Source of the DNA: Cololabis saira
Taxonomy: Eukaryota > Chordata > Actinopteri > Beloniformes > Belonidae
DNA: 64,000 nt
Direction: 5' to 3'
Assembly (NCBI RefSeq): GCF_033807715.1
Contig: NC_084587.1
Location: 24,590,517-24,654,516 of the forward strand
A program made the position numbers and the translations under genes. The notes beneath the pieces are model-generated. The model made no database searches. It was not told the origin of the DNA and saw nothing but the letters and a program-made list of their open reading frames with translations. Below, in pieces: positions 22,745-33,429 of the stretch; position 1 is the stretch's first letter; the number at the start of each line of letters is the position of its first letter.

Positions 22745-22900
22745 CTAATTTGGGTTCTTGTTAATGAGTGGGAGAAGAATGGAGGGGTGAGCTAAACCAG
22801 GTGGCTGGGAAGAGGAAGGTCTGGGCCTCTCTGCTTAAGTTGCTGCCATGGGACCCAAATCTGGATAGGCAAAAGTTAATGGATGGATGGATGAACGGAT
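22745..22900 (+). pseudogene. Rex3-like LINE 3' end fragment
   Basis: Reads KVWASLLKLLPWDPNLDRQK followed by an ATGGATGGATGGATG tail, which corresponds to the C-terminus and 3' tail of the Rex3 copy at 56672-60023 (REVWASLLRLLPP there). Just upstream, 22750-22790 resembles the SEGRMERE segment, so the middle of the RT is deleted. A second Rex3 relic begins about 20 bases further on in the same orientation. Confidence 0.7.
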
Positions 22901-23214
22901 TTGCAAAATGTTGCACAAGTCGGATGAGTCACCACCTTATCATGATGGAGGCTTGTGCCTGAGTGATCCCAGGAGTTAAATTGGGGTCAAATTCCCCTGG
23001 TAGTGTCCAAAGACAAATTGGGCCTGTGGGATGGGCCAGACTGAGTGATTCAGTCAAACTAATATGTAGAAGATAAACCAAGAAAAGCAGTGTCCCTTGC
23101 CCAGGCATAGGTAAATGGGGTCCCACCTTGAAGCAAGGACTCAGGGAGGGACATGTTTGCGAGTACCTTGTGGCTAGACCTTCACAGCACTCTTGGAGTC
23201 ATGCTGGGAAGCGG

Positions 23215-23350
23215 TAAGGGCTCACTTGGTTGAGTGGGCACACCATGTTTACAGACTATCATCCTTGTTCAGGCAGTCCAGGTTCGAATTTTGGCCTGTG
23301 ACTTGGTTTTGTGCATCTTCCCCTTCTCTCTGCCCTCAGTTCTCTTTCAG
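23215..23350 (+). repeat. tRNA-derived SINE (plus strand)
   Basis: GGCTCACTTGGTTGAGTGGG is an A-box-like tRNA promoter and CAGGTTCGAATTTTGG a B box, about 45 bases apart, followed by a C/T-rich tail. It belongs to the same group as 12346-12530. It lies between the 5' UTR and endonuclease parts of the Rex3 relic, so it probably inserted there. Confidence 0.65.
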
Positions 23351-23900
23351 GCTTCTTTGAACTAAAGGGCACTAGACCCACAAAGCTTCCTCTCCATTTA
23401 AAAAGAAAAGTGCTCTGATGTTGTGTTAGGAAACTTCAACAACTCATGTGGGTGATGACAGTGTTTATTTGGAAGGGCACAATTGGAAGGAACAGCCTGT
23501 CTGATCTGAACCCAAGCGGTGTTCTGCTGTTGGACATCTTTGCTACTCATGGTCTGTTCTGCACCTCCATGGTTGACCCAGCCAACCAGCTTTGCAGTCA
23601 CAAGGCTGTCAGTGCCTGGTGTGGAGGTAATCGTAAGATGCATTTGTGGAACGCCTGAGTGAGAGATGATGTCAAGCTGAATAAGGATTCCTAATTGCCT
23701 GCTTAATTTGTAGGACTCTGGAAGCAGCTGACAGGTACCGGAGGCCCAAACTGGCTGCAGCATGCCGGTTTCTGAGGGAAACTCAAAGGATTTTAGTGAG
23801 GCTGTGGAAAGTGACTTTTAATTGTCTTACATGGGGAAAGCAGTGATTCACCAACACTGTAAGGTCTATGCAGAGTTGTTGAAATGGAAATAATCAGTTT

Positions 23901-24010
23901 GACCATCAATTGGAGCCTATGATGGTCCAATTGATGGTCCATCATTTGGAGCCTACAGAGGTTCCATTTGATGGTCGATCAATTGGAGCATAGAGACGGT
24001 CTATTTCATG
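23901..24010. repeat. Three imperfect 36-37-bp tandem units
   Basis: Units begin at 23901, 23937 and 23974, each with a CATCA(A/T)TTGGAGC(C/A)TA core and ending near TTGATG or TTCATG. They lie within the RT part of the Rex3 relic and interrupt its coding similarity. Confidence 0.8.
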
Positions 24011-24449
24011 GTTGAACTTTAGATTCAATGCAAATTCCGCCCTGGATGTGGAACGCTGGGCCTGCTCCATACCCTTGCTAGCATCCTAGAGGGGGCAGGG
24101 CAGTTTTCCCACATGGTCCACATGTGCTTAGTGGACATGGTGAAGCCATTCGACAGTGTCCCTCAAGGTATCCTGAGGGGGGGCTCCAGGACTCTAGGGG
24201 TACTCTAGGGCAGTGATTCTTAACCATAGGGCCGCGGCCCACACTTGGGCCGCGAGCGCCCCCTAGTGGGCCGTGAAAAAAATTCTGTTTTGTACGTTTG
24301 GGCCGCGGGGGCCATCCCGACCATGTGGGGGCGCTAATGCATTAGTCAGTTGTTACTGACTGCCAGCCGGTGGAGGAGGGAACCAAGAGGAAGAAGCGGG
24401 GGAGCTCTATAAAAGAGCTCTATAAAATACCTCGGACACTCATCTAGCT

Positions 24450-25527
24450 TAGGCTGACCAAACGTCCTCTTTTCCCCGGACATGTCCTCTTTTTACGTCC
24501 TGTCCGGGGCGTCCGGGGGGTTTTTATAAATTGATGATAATGTCCGGGTTTTCTTTTGTGTGTGTATATGTGTGTGCGCCCCCCGGTTATCCTTGTTTGG
24601 TTCAGCGTGTGTGACGTAATCCCCGAGAGGCTGCCTTGTGGGCGGATCTCCAACACTCAATAAGGAAGCAGCAGCAGACACCGGCGGTGTCGCTTAGCGG
24701 GCACACGCTCCCAAGATGCCGAAGCGAAAATGCAGCTTCACAGATGCACTGAAAAAAAAAATTCCGATGTACAAACCCGGTCGGGACATATGCAAAGCTG
24801 GCACTTATGTTTCTGTGTCCAATAAAGGTGCCGGGGACCTTGCAGCTCACATCCACACAGAAACACATAAGAAGGCAGTGCGAGTGAGAGTAGCTCTTCA
24901 AAGTTGACCGAGTTCTTTGTTAGACCCGGAAAAACATGCTGTAAATGCAGCGGAGGGTGCATTGGAATTTCATACTGTGAAACACCACAACAGTTACAGA
25001 TCCATGGATTGCACTAGTGTCTTGCTACAAGCAGCATTTCTAAACTCTGACATTATGTACATTACACTGAAAAGTTAGTGAGAGATATTTTGTTAAAGTT
25101 GGATTTTCTAATACAGAAGAGGTATTATTTAGAACATTATTTCATATTATTATTTTATTTGTCCAGTAAGACTTGAAAAGAGAGCTATGATTTTACAAGT
25201 TGATTTTTGTTATACAGAAGAGACATTATTTCAATAATTATATCATTCCAGAGATTTTACATTTATTTTACATTCATATTTATTTTTAGGATTATTATTT
25301 TAGACATAACAAAGAAAGTTGAGTAACCTCTGAGAAGCCCATCTGAATTTCTGTCTTTGAGAGATATTATTTTGTAATATAAATGAATATTCTATCCATA
25401 CATATAAACTTTAAATATATTAAAATTATAAGGAATCTTTGAGTAAACTGCAAGTATCATTTAAGTAGGCTATCTCGTGGCCGGGCCGAGTGTCCTCTTT
25501 TTTGAAAATCAAAATATGGTCACCCTA
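24450..25527 (+). mobile_element. Inner hAT element nested in the outer hAT
   Basis: 1,078-bp element with ends TAGGCTGACC and GGTCACCCTA and the perfect 8-bp duplication ATCTAGCT (24442-24449, 25528-25535). Both arms carry GTCCTCTTTT words in opposite orientation. It keeps the start and a short end piece of a transposase-like gene, so it is an internally deleted derivative. Confidence 0.9.
24716..25077 (+). pseudogene. N-terminal remnant of a hAT-type transposase gene
   Basis: From the ATG at 24716 the frame runs MPKRKCSFTDALKKK, then YKPGRDICKAGTYVSVSNKG and AAHIHTETHKKAV, ending at 24907. The Cys and the spaced His residues resemble a zinc-binding N-terminal domain of a hAT protein, with apparent loss of residues between GRD and CKAG. 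In other frames traces continue (KLTEFFVRPG-like near 24897-24930, SLLQAAFLNSDIMYITLKS-like up to 25077). The catalytic core is missing. Function is inferred from its position inside a hAT element. Confidence 0.55.
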
Positions 25528-26587
25528 ATCTAGCTGCTTTATCCTTTATTATTTTAAGATCCTTTATTTTGCACAAAATAGGTTTAAATCCGCCAGGGTA
25601 AGGGATCGTTTACTTGGTCTGCGCTCAGAGTCGGCTTGGATCCGCCAGGATCAAGGATGGTCTGCGCCCAGCAACGGGGGAGAGCGAGCGCAGTGTGATC
25701 CTTTATTTTCCAGGTATGTTTTAAATTAGTTTAACTGTGGAACGGTACTGAATAATTTCTTAATATGTTTTAGCTTTGAGGAGAATATTTTTGTGATGTT
25801 TTATTAAGTTAAAAAGTATACTTTCTTTGTGTTCAAGAGTAAACACGTGCGTTTTGCCGCCATCTTGTGGAATTACTCAATACTGACATGCGTTGTGCAT
25901 GAGTGAATGTATTTTATTACATTTCGTTAAGGCAAAGACCATATTTGTTCATGTTAATTGTTTAGTTACTATGTATGTAGCAGTTTTTGTATTAAAAAGG
26001 TGAATTTCCCTGAGATAAAGTTAATTTTCACAAGACTTATTGAAGGTAATGAGCTAATAAGAAATTGTTTGTTGCTTGTAGGCTATATTATTTTGTAGCT
26101 TTATTAAGATTTTGGTTTGAATGTATTTTACCATTTGTGTACTGCAGGTTAAACCTAAAGTAACTTAAGTGTGCCGTTTACAGATATGATTTAAAATATG
26201 GTTTAAACTTAACAGTTTGCAAAGAAGTGTTGATGTAAAATGTGATTTTAAAAAGATAACTAAAAGCTCTGGTTTGAGGAAACACTGTATCACTGGCCTG
26301 ATCATATATCCTTTATTTTCCAGTGCAACATACGCCAACACGATTTCCTAAAATGGAAAAATGAAGACTGGACCTGATTGTGTCTCAGAGGCCCAAGTGT
26401 CTCATTAAGAGCTGCAGATAAAAAGGAAATTGTATTTTTTTTTTAATATGTATATGAAAGAAAATAAAGATTCTTCTGGTTCTGCTATGCACAAATATAG
26501 TTTCATTTGCACTTTATTTCAATTTTATTTACAGTTTATTTAAATTTAAAAACATTATTTTGAATGTATTTATTTTACTTTTTATTA

Positions 26588-26890
26588 ATAATAATGGCTT
26601 GGTTTTATATAGCGCCCTTCAAGGCACCCAGAGCGCTTTTTACAGAGACCATTATTCATTCATACACATCCTCACCGGTGGTGGTAGCTACATTTGTAGC
26701 CACAGCTGCCCTGCAGACTGACAGAAGCGTCAGTCGGCCCTTCCGACCACCACCAAACATTCAAAAACATTTACACGGGGCAAGGTGGGTAAGGTGTCTT
26801 GCCCAAGGACACTACGAAAGCCACTGGGACGGAGCGGGATTTGAACTGCCGACCTTCCGATCATTGTACGACCCGCTCTACTGCCATCCA
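26588..26890 (-). repeat. tRNA-derived SINE (minus strand) with LINE-like tail
   Basis: On the minus strand, GGCAGTAGAGCGGGTCGTAC is A-box-like and CGGCAGTTCAAATCCCGCTC contains a clear B box. The body then runs GTGTCCTTGGGCAAGACACC and ends with GGCGCTATATAAAACCAAGC-like sequence, the form of LINE-derived SINE tails. It lies inside the outer hAT element. Confidence 0.7.
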
Positions 26891-27404
26891 TTGATTGATT
26901 TATATGTGTATATATATTTTTTATTCTGAGTCCTTCCTTTTTTATTTAAGTAAAATCTAATTATTGATCTTTTATTAATAAGCCTGAACTGATTGATTTG
27001 TCCTAGTATAAATCAAGCTTGACGTGTGCATGTTAACATTGACATGTTTCATAAAAGTCCGTGATGATCATTTTATTTGACAAGGTTTTTGCTTAGGCCC
27101 TGGGCCGCTCTGTACTGAAAAAATTGGGCCTCGAGGTCAGAAAGGTTAAGAACCCCTGCTCTAGGGTACTACTGGGTCATATAGTTCTGACACAAATGGA
27201 GAAAAGATTTTGTTCACATTTGTGGTTGTGAGATAAATTTATTTTCAGTGAGAGTTGGAATCAACTTGGAGGAACTAGATGGCGTGAGCAGTGACAGAGA
27301 GGTCTAGACCTCTTAGGTTACTGATTACACAACCCAAACTTGGATAAGTGTAAGTAAATGGATGGGTGGATGATAATATAAGTCTTAGATTTGACAGGCT
27401 AACC

Positions 27405-27490
27405 TTTATTTTACCAGGTAAGCCCGTTAAAATTCCGAGGTCTCTTTTTCAAGGGAGCCCTGTCCAAGGCCGCAGTAATCACAACCATTA
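27405..27490. repeat. Fragment of a common teleost repeat
   Basis: CCTTTATTTTACCAGGTAAG followed by CTCTTTTTCAAGGGAGCCCT and CCAAGGC resembles a widespread fish repeat. The fragment is short and I do not name its class. Confidence 0.4.
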
Positions 27491-28048
27491 AAACAACCAT
27501 TCAAGAACATACAATATGAACATGAAATATCATAATTCTAAAATGGCAAAAGAATAGTGAATCCAATGTTAGCTGGACAAGAAGTTACAGAGACCTATTG
27601 TGTCAGCCTTCAAGTTCTTAAAGTCACCTTTCTTTAAGCTCTATCTGGGGCCAGGTCCTGCCATTTTTAATCAGCCTGTAAGACTGCAATGTTTTTTTTA
27701 TTTTATGTGTAGGAGATGATGTGTGAATGTAGGTAAGTATGGTTGGGTTCTATGTCTGTAGAATAACAAATAAGGGAAGGGAGAAAGGGAAATATTCATT
27801 ATTTATTAATGAATAGACAAATTAAATCAATTCATATATAAATAATTACAGCAGTGGCCTTTTCGCTTGCCAAGCTGTGTCATAACAGCAATAGTTGGGC
27901 CAGCTGGGTTCTTTATAATAGTTTGCAGCATGAAAAGTTTGCTGATTGCCTTTGCTTTTACAAACACCGTAAATAATATTTTCACTACACCAGCAGAACA
28001 ACACTGAAATATCACATTAAAAATAAAGCATATGGGGGCCCCAAGGGC

Positions 28049-28245
28049 TACACAGAGGTGTGGTGGTTGGCATTGCTGCCTCCCAGCAAAAAACGTTCTG
28101 GTTTAAATCTCAGCTGTGGCCTTTCAGTGTTTCAGTGTTTCAGTTCAGGTTTGCATGTTCACATCAAGATTGTGCAAGTTTTCCTTCTTTTCTGTGGCTT
28201 CCAGCTACAGTCCAAAAGTACGCATGTTACTACTGGTTAAATGTG
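28049..28245 (+). repeat. tRNA-derived SINE (plus strand), diverged
   Basis: A-box-like GTGTGGTGGTTGGCATTGCT and B-box-like GTTCTGGTTTAAATCTC are followed by GTTTGCATGTTC and TTCCAGCTACAGTCC. This is the block order of a common teleost tRNA SINE. A better preserved relative lies at 31313-31770. TTTCAGTG is tandemly repeated at 28123-28145. Confidence 0.6.
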
Positions 28246-28254
28246 AGATTCTAA

Positions 28255-28647
28255 TAGGGCTGGGCGATTTTGGACAAAAATAAAATCCAGATTTTTTTCT
28301 CTGAAAACCCGATTTTCGATTTCGATTTCGATTTTTTTGGTAAAACTACAAAAAACAATGGAATAAATTGTTTAAAATATTTTATCTTTATTTTTAAAGA
28401 AAAATAGCAAACAAATTTCCCTATTGGGAATGAAGTGCAATTGAAAGATACTGTTAATCCTCCTTGAGTTTAGTAAAGTGACAACATTTACAATTTTCTT
28501 GACCAAACAAAGATGACTAGACGAGCTCTGTCTGTAATGCAGCCAGCTGCAAAAAAGGAAAATCGATTTTCCGATTTTCCTTTTTTAACATCGATTTTGA
28601 TTAATAAATCCGATTTAGATTTAAAATCGATTAATCGCACAGCCCTA
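28255..28647. mobile_element. 393-bp hAT MITE
   Basis: Inverted ends TAGGGCTGGGCGATTTT and AATCGCACAGCCCTA are flanked by the perfect 8-bp duplication GATTCTAA (28247-28254, 28648-28655). Sub-ends are rich in CGATTTT/AAATCGA. There is no coding sequence. It starts right after the SINE. Confidence 0.9.
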
Positions 28648-28987
28648 GATTCTAAATTGTCTGAAATATGTTTTCATAAAGGTAAATACATTCAACTTAA
28701 GCAGAAGACATTACTAAGTTCAATTCCATCATACTTCAATAATTCCCAAAAGGAAATAAAGTATATCATATATTTTAAAATACTTTGTACTATATCAAAT
28801 TATGATGGTATAATGATGTAGATCATTTTATTATCAACACTTTACAAATGTATTTATTCAATCTTTGTGATTATATCAGGTTCATTCAATTACAAATTGA
28901 CATTTTGAGGGACACCGCAACTTCAACAGTTCAGTTCAACTCAAATCATTGGTTTAGCACCAATCAAAGTAATCTCAGGACAGTTTA

Positions 28988-29084
28988 CTTCTTACAATCC
29001 ATCCATCCATCCATCCATAGCTGCTTATTGCAGCTATTATGAAGACACTACACCCTGGACAGGTCAGCAGTCCACTGCAGGGCT
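28988..29084. repeat. (TCCA)n-anchored repeat, copy 1
   Basis: A CCATCCATCC tract is followed by ATAGCTGCTTATTGCAGC, GAAGACACTACACCCTGGAC and CAGTCCACTGCAGGGCTG. A near-identical block recurs at 29352-29484, so the pair is a local duplication or two copies of a microsatellite-linked repeat. Just upstream (28915-28987) is a stretch like the inverted 3' tail of an L2-type LINE. Confidence 0.7.
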
Positions 29085-29351
29085 GATAAAATGTGACATA
29101 TTTTCCACATGTGATCACATTTATCCAGCAATTGTGAAATACAGAACTCATGTTTCTTTCTGCTTTTTTTATGACAGTGTGTGTTCAGGGAATTTGATGC
29201 ACCCATCAGTGTTATCGTACATTTCTAAAGAAATTAAACCATTCTTTAAATTGTTTTATTCCTTCTACTTTAAGAATGTTAAATGCTGACAGCATTGCTC
29301 ATCGTTTGTGAGTCTATTTTCATTTCTTGATGTAATAGTTACCTGACTATT

Positions 29352-29484
29352 TCATGATCAATCGATCCATCGATCCATCGATCCATCCATCCATCCATCC
29401 ATCCATCCATCCATCCATAGCTGCTTATTGCAGCTATTATGAAGACACTAGACCTTGGACAGGTCGGCAGTCCACTGCAGGGCT
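29352..29484. repeat. (TCCA)n-anchored repeat, copy 2
   Basis: ATCGATCCATCGATCC followed by a longer CCAT tract, then the same ATAGCTGCTTATTGCAGC to CTGCAGGGCTG block as copy 1 with a few substitutions. Both copies break off at the same point after CTGCAGGGCTG. Confidence 0.75.
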
Positions 29485-29563
29485 GCATATAGACAAAAAC
29501 AAGTTCAATTCAAACCTTATATTATACCAATTCATTAATAAATAAAAACAACCCATCTAGCTA

Positions 29564-30594
29564 ACCCTGCGTTCACACTGAAAGCGTCACGGACGTCATA
29601 GGCATCTGGCTGCCATTCATTATCTATGAAAACGCGCTTCGAGAAGCGGCAGGACCGGCGGGAGCGGCGGAGGAGGCGGGAGCGTCGCGTCAATTTGAAG
29701 TTGAAAAATCTGAACTTTATGCAAATGAGCAGCGGCGACGCCGAGGCGTCGTCCAATCACAGACCGGGATTCCCGAAGCGAGAACTCTCAATGCAGATTG
29801 TACTTTCATGTACACACAAACGTACACTCATTCACATGCGTACAGGAGCAGAGCTGTGCACTAACAAACTTATTTTATCAGGAATTAATATATTTCATCC
29901 AGCAAACTGAAATTTTTGCTGATTTGACTGCCGTTTTTACCTGAACTGATCACGTGAAACACGTATCTTGATGGTTGAGGAGCTGGATGGTCTGAACGAT
30001 TTTATTTGCTACATTGATCCAATGAAAAATAATAAAAAAACGTGCTTATTAATCACAAAACACAGGTTAAACATCATGACCAAATCCGCTCCGACCCGGT
30101 GTGATCAGCGCAGACAGACTGCAGCTTCGCCCTGAATTATGGTTCCGCGTTAAATCGACGGCGTAGGGTTGCAGTACGGTGTGCGTCGCCGCGTACCCTA
30201 CGCCGTAGGGTCTGCGTTGGTGTGACGCGGAATCATAAATCAGCCTAGGCGGATTTATGGTTCACCGGGAGCAAGGGCTCTGGCGGTTGATGTTGATCCG
30301 CGGACCAAACTTGTTAAGGAGCATCAAACTCACTCTTATCTACGCGGAAATAACGCTAAAATATAAAGAAGGCGTCGCAAAGTGTGATCTATGGTAAAAA
30401 AGGAAACCGAAGATGTGAACAATACATAGGCTATATAAGCTCTATGCACCTGTTTCCCTCCAATTCTGCAGCGCAGCTTGAAACCCCGCCCACCCCCGCC
30501 CCGCTGCAGGCACTGACGCTTTCAGTGTGAATGCACCAAGCGGCGAGATGCTGGCGTCGGGACGCCCGTGACGCTTTCAGTGTGAACGCAGGGT
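29564..30594. mobile_element. 1.03-kb TIR element, GC-rich arms
   Basis: A perfect terminal inverted repeat of about 29 bp begins ACCCTGCGTTCACACTGAAA at left and has its complement at the right end. A further copy of the CTTTCAGTGTGAATGCACC word lies at 30519-30537. No convincing target-site duplication is visible. Arms are CpG- and GCGGCG-rich, and the centre is AT-rich. It hosts a small Harbinger-like MITE at 30130-30246. The superfamily is not certain; PIF/Harbinger is possible. Confidence 0.7.
30130..30246. mobile_element. Harbinger-like MITE, copy 2 (short)
   Basis: Inverted ends CCCTGAATTATGGTTCCGCG and CGCGGAATCATAAATCAGCC, with the CGGCGTAGGGT word repeated inside in both orientations. 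It is a much shorter relative of the elements at 9000-9328 and 52802-53252. It would fold into a nearly complete hairpin. Confidence 0.65.
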
Positions 30595-30751
30595 CAGGAC
30601 CCCAACAGATTGCATAGACCATGATGCAAGAGGCGACAGTGGAGAGAGAACCGCCCCCCTAACTGACAGGGTCTGATATGGAAGTTACTGTCAAATATAG
30701 CCTAGATGAGATAATTATCATGCCAGGAATGATAAACATATCCGTGAAGAT

Positions 30752-31232
30752 TTAAAGGAGCCGTCTGTAAGAAATGGCCAAAACTGGTACTGCAGTCACT
30801 TTCAAAATATTGTTGAGCGGCGTGTACCCTCCCCCTCCTCCCCCCGACCAGAGGTTGCCAGGTAGGCTGCAGAATGCAGCAGGAACGTAGGCTGCCATGG
30901 CTGCGATAATTAGAGCCGAGCTGGCAACCCCAATGCCGAAACAATACTGACTTCGTGATTGGGAGATAGGTGGAGGGTGGAGCTTCAGAAACAATACTGA
31001 CTTGGTGATTGGGAGATAGGTGGAGGGTGGAGCTTCAGGCCAAAACAAAAAATGACAACATAAACATCAGTTGAGGGCTGCAACTCCTCTTTTTAAACTG
31101 GAATATCCTGGCTTGAGTGCTGTTGTCAGTGACATAAGTATTTGAAATGAACATGATTTTTAAATGTCTGTTGAGATATCGGGGTCATTTTATGATTCGT
31201 TTTATTATTGCTCTTTCATACAGCTCCTTTAA
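30752..31232. mobile_element. TTAA-flanked MITE, family B
   Basis: Bounded by TTAA (30752-30755, 31229-31232), with AGGAGC and GCTCCT as immediate inverted ends, the same outer six bases as family A. The interior is unrelated to family A. It contains a 50-bp tandem duplication. There is no credible gene. Confidence 0.7.
30938..31037. repeat. 2 x 50-bp tandem duplication inside family B MITE
   Basis: Units 30938-30987 and 30988-31037 begin GAAACAATACTGACTT and differ at one visible position (CGTG versus GGTG). Confidence 0.95.
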
Positions 31233-31312
31233 CTTGCAGTGCTGTAGACATTAGCATCAACAAAGTGTGTGTGCAGGAAAAAACCACACAAAAACCAAAA
31301 ATAACAAAAAAC

Positions 31313-31770
31313 AGGTACGGTGGAACAGCTGGTAGTGCAGCCGCCTCACAGCTAGAAGGTCCTGGGTTCAATTCTCGCCGGGGACGCTGTGGGCGCTGAT
31401 GACGTGTTTACTTCCCCCATGACTTCAACACCCACACCCTGGGTGGGGTTGGCGAAAGGGCCTTTCTGTGTGGAGTTTGCATGTTCTCCGTGCTCCCTTG
31501 GGTAGCTAATGTGAGCTAACCTCACAAAAACATGCACCAGTCCTGGGCTATACACTGCCCAGTCAGGGAGGGTTCCCAATGGGGTGGGTGGAATAACGTG
31601 ATCCTTCCACACGGTACGCCCGGCCAGAGAAACCCCACCCTGTCGGGTGAAAAGAAGCGGCCTGCTCACTCCTGCTCTCAATGCAGGCCCCTCACGTGAA
31701 TGGCAGAGGGAGAGCAATGCCCAGGACTGACTTAGGTAGGAGCACTGGGTGAAAAATGGGAAAAAAAGAA
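31313..31770 (+). repeat. tRNA-derived SINE with long body
   Basis: A-box-like ACAGCTGGTAGTGCAGCCGC and B-box-like GTCCTGGGTTCAATTCTC lie 40-50 bases apart. GTGGAGTTTGCATGTTCTCC and a long GC-rich body follow, ending in an A-rich tail (31755-31780). The Pol III promoter parts are well preserved. Confidence 0.75.
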
Positions 31771-31780
31771 AAAAAAAAAT

Positions 31781-33425
31781 CTATATTCTATCTCATCTAA
31801 AAAGTAATACAGTATTTAAAAATGTTGCCTATACACAAGTTACTGATAGCTAAATTTAAATAACTTACATTGTAACATTTTGAGACTTTTTACATTTTAG
31901 GGATACCTGAGGTAAATTAAATGAAATAATAAAAGTTAAAAGTTAAAGACTTTCATTTATAGCATTGCCTTTCATGACTATCTTAAAATGGGGTAATGTC
32001 ATTAAACTTTTTTTTTCCATTAAGAAAATGACATAAATGCGCTTCTGGTAAACTCAAGTCAGTCTCTTTACTCTTTATGGATTCTTTCACTCTTCATTAC
32101 CCAGATCCCACTCCCACCACTGCTGCTTTTCCGTTGTATTTCAACTTTTCATCACATCAGGGATCTTGCCTGCTGGAAGGTTTGCCTACAAGTTTTCAGA
32201 TAACTTTACTGAGGAAATAATCAGTTTCACAGCCAACTTTCAGCTGCAGTTGCTTGTAAGCTACTACTTAGTGTTGCTTCTAGATCTTGGCAATGGCTGC
32301 ATTTTTTCCCAGCCATTATTGTGAACTCATACTGAACTGTGCACCATCAAGCAGAGTTATAATATCTGCAGGCAAAGTAGCAGCTTCTGATTAGTGATTT
32401 TGTTTATTTAAAAAGTAAAACACTGACGGGCATAATTATGAGCACTGCAATGTCACATGTCAAATTAGATCAAACTCTAGCCCCTTATTATTGTGAGTTA
32501 TACTGATTGCGGCAGTGCATCCATGCACTTTTACGTGACAAAGAAAATGGGCACCAAATGGTCTCCTAACAGAGTAATGAATAAAAAAATGGCAAACTGC
32601 ATTGCCTTATTCAGGGTATCATGTTGCAGAAAATGCACTTTAAACATCATTATGGTATTGTCCCATAAAGTAAGTGCTTAACAACAGCATGATATCTGTG
32701 TGTGTGTTGACTGAAAGGGAAAAAAATGGCTCATTGTGATAAGATCCTGTGACAAGCACCGACAAAACCAGGTAAGAGTGTACGTTTACTAGACCCCTCC
32801 TGCCACATGCTGAAGTGTTTGCAGTTGAATGCAGATGTTATTTTAGCTGTACTTTCAGGTTGCTGCTTTCATGGTACATTAGTGTTAAGTTACTTAACAA
32901 ACGTGAGAGAACTTTTTAGGTTCCACCTGTTTACCATGTTTCAGGATTGAAGCATTCAGATTATTTGCATTGCAAAGTGAGCAGCTTGGCTTATTCACAT
33001 GATGGAGCACGAGCAAGTGTAAAACAGTGTTTACTTCATGAATTATAAATGATGTAGACTGGACATAATCTTTGCAAAGACATATCCTGTTAGACATCCC
33101 TCAGTGAGTGAATCAAAAAGTTAGCTCGTACTACACCTGCTGCTTAAGCTTATCCCTACTGGAGGGGACTGATTTTGAATTGTATGCAAGACACAATGTT
33201 TACTTCAGCTGCATCTTACTGATAGGGCCAGGGGCCAGAGGAGTGAAGAAAAATGAAAAGCTTACGAGAGAGCAATACTTTATGGGACAACAACAAAGAG
33301 AAACAACCACTGCAGTCTAGGTACAAGTACCAGTAAAAATGTAAGAGTAAAGCTCTGTAAAGATCTGCACCTATAGACCTAAAGAAGGTGAGAAAGAGCT
33401 CAGCAGACCGGCTCAGACGTCCCTC
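31781..33425. other. No gene seen
   Basis: AT-rich DNA with short open frames only and no recognised repeat ends. Confidence 0.45.
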
Positions 33426-33429
33426 TCCG

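Larger units (their letters stand above)
24211..27158. mobile_element. Outer hAT element (hosts a second hAT)
   Basis: Inverted ends CAGTGATTCTTAACCATAGG and GGTTAAGAACCCCTG, with the perfect 8-bp duplication CTCTAGGG on both sides (24203-24210, 27159-27166). Subterminal GGGCC words near both ends are typical of a widespread vertebrate hAT group. Without its own insertion (24450-25527 plus duplication) it would be about 1.86 kb. I found no transposase in the rest, which is AT-rich and holds a SINE at 26588-26890. Confidence 0.85.
22918..27370 (+). pseudogene. Old Rex3-like LINE relic hosting nested insertions
   Basis: The 5' end at 22918-22990 has the CACCACCTTATCATGATGGA block that in the young Rex3 copy opens the 5' UTR (reverse complement near 60000). 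At 23420-23580 an endonuclease stretch is readable in broken frames (GNFN, then SDLNPSGVLLLDIFATHGLF), matching [20 protein letters not shown] of the younger copy. RT blocks at 24030-24180 read like FRPGCGTLGLLHTL and MVKPFDSVPQGILRG. The LINE resumes after the hAT insertion and ends near 27350 with a GGATGGGTGGATG tail. It contains a SINE, a tandem array and a two-level hAT nest. Confidence 0.7.

Noticed and set aside
29352..29418. CCAT/ATCG repeats considered as a CRISPR-like or regulatory array
   Set aside because: Simple microsatellite without spacers; vertebrate context.
31352..31717. 121-codon minus-strand frame
   Set aside because: Lies wholly within the tRNA-derived SINE and its body.
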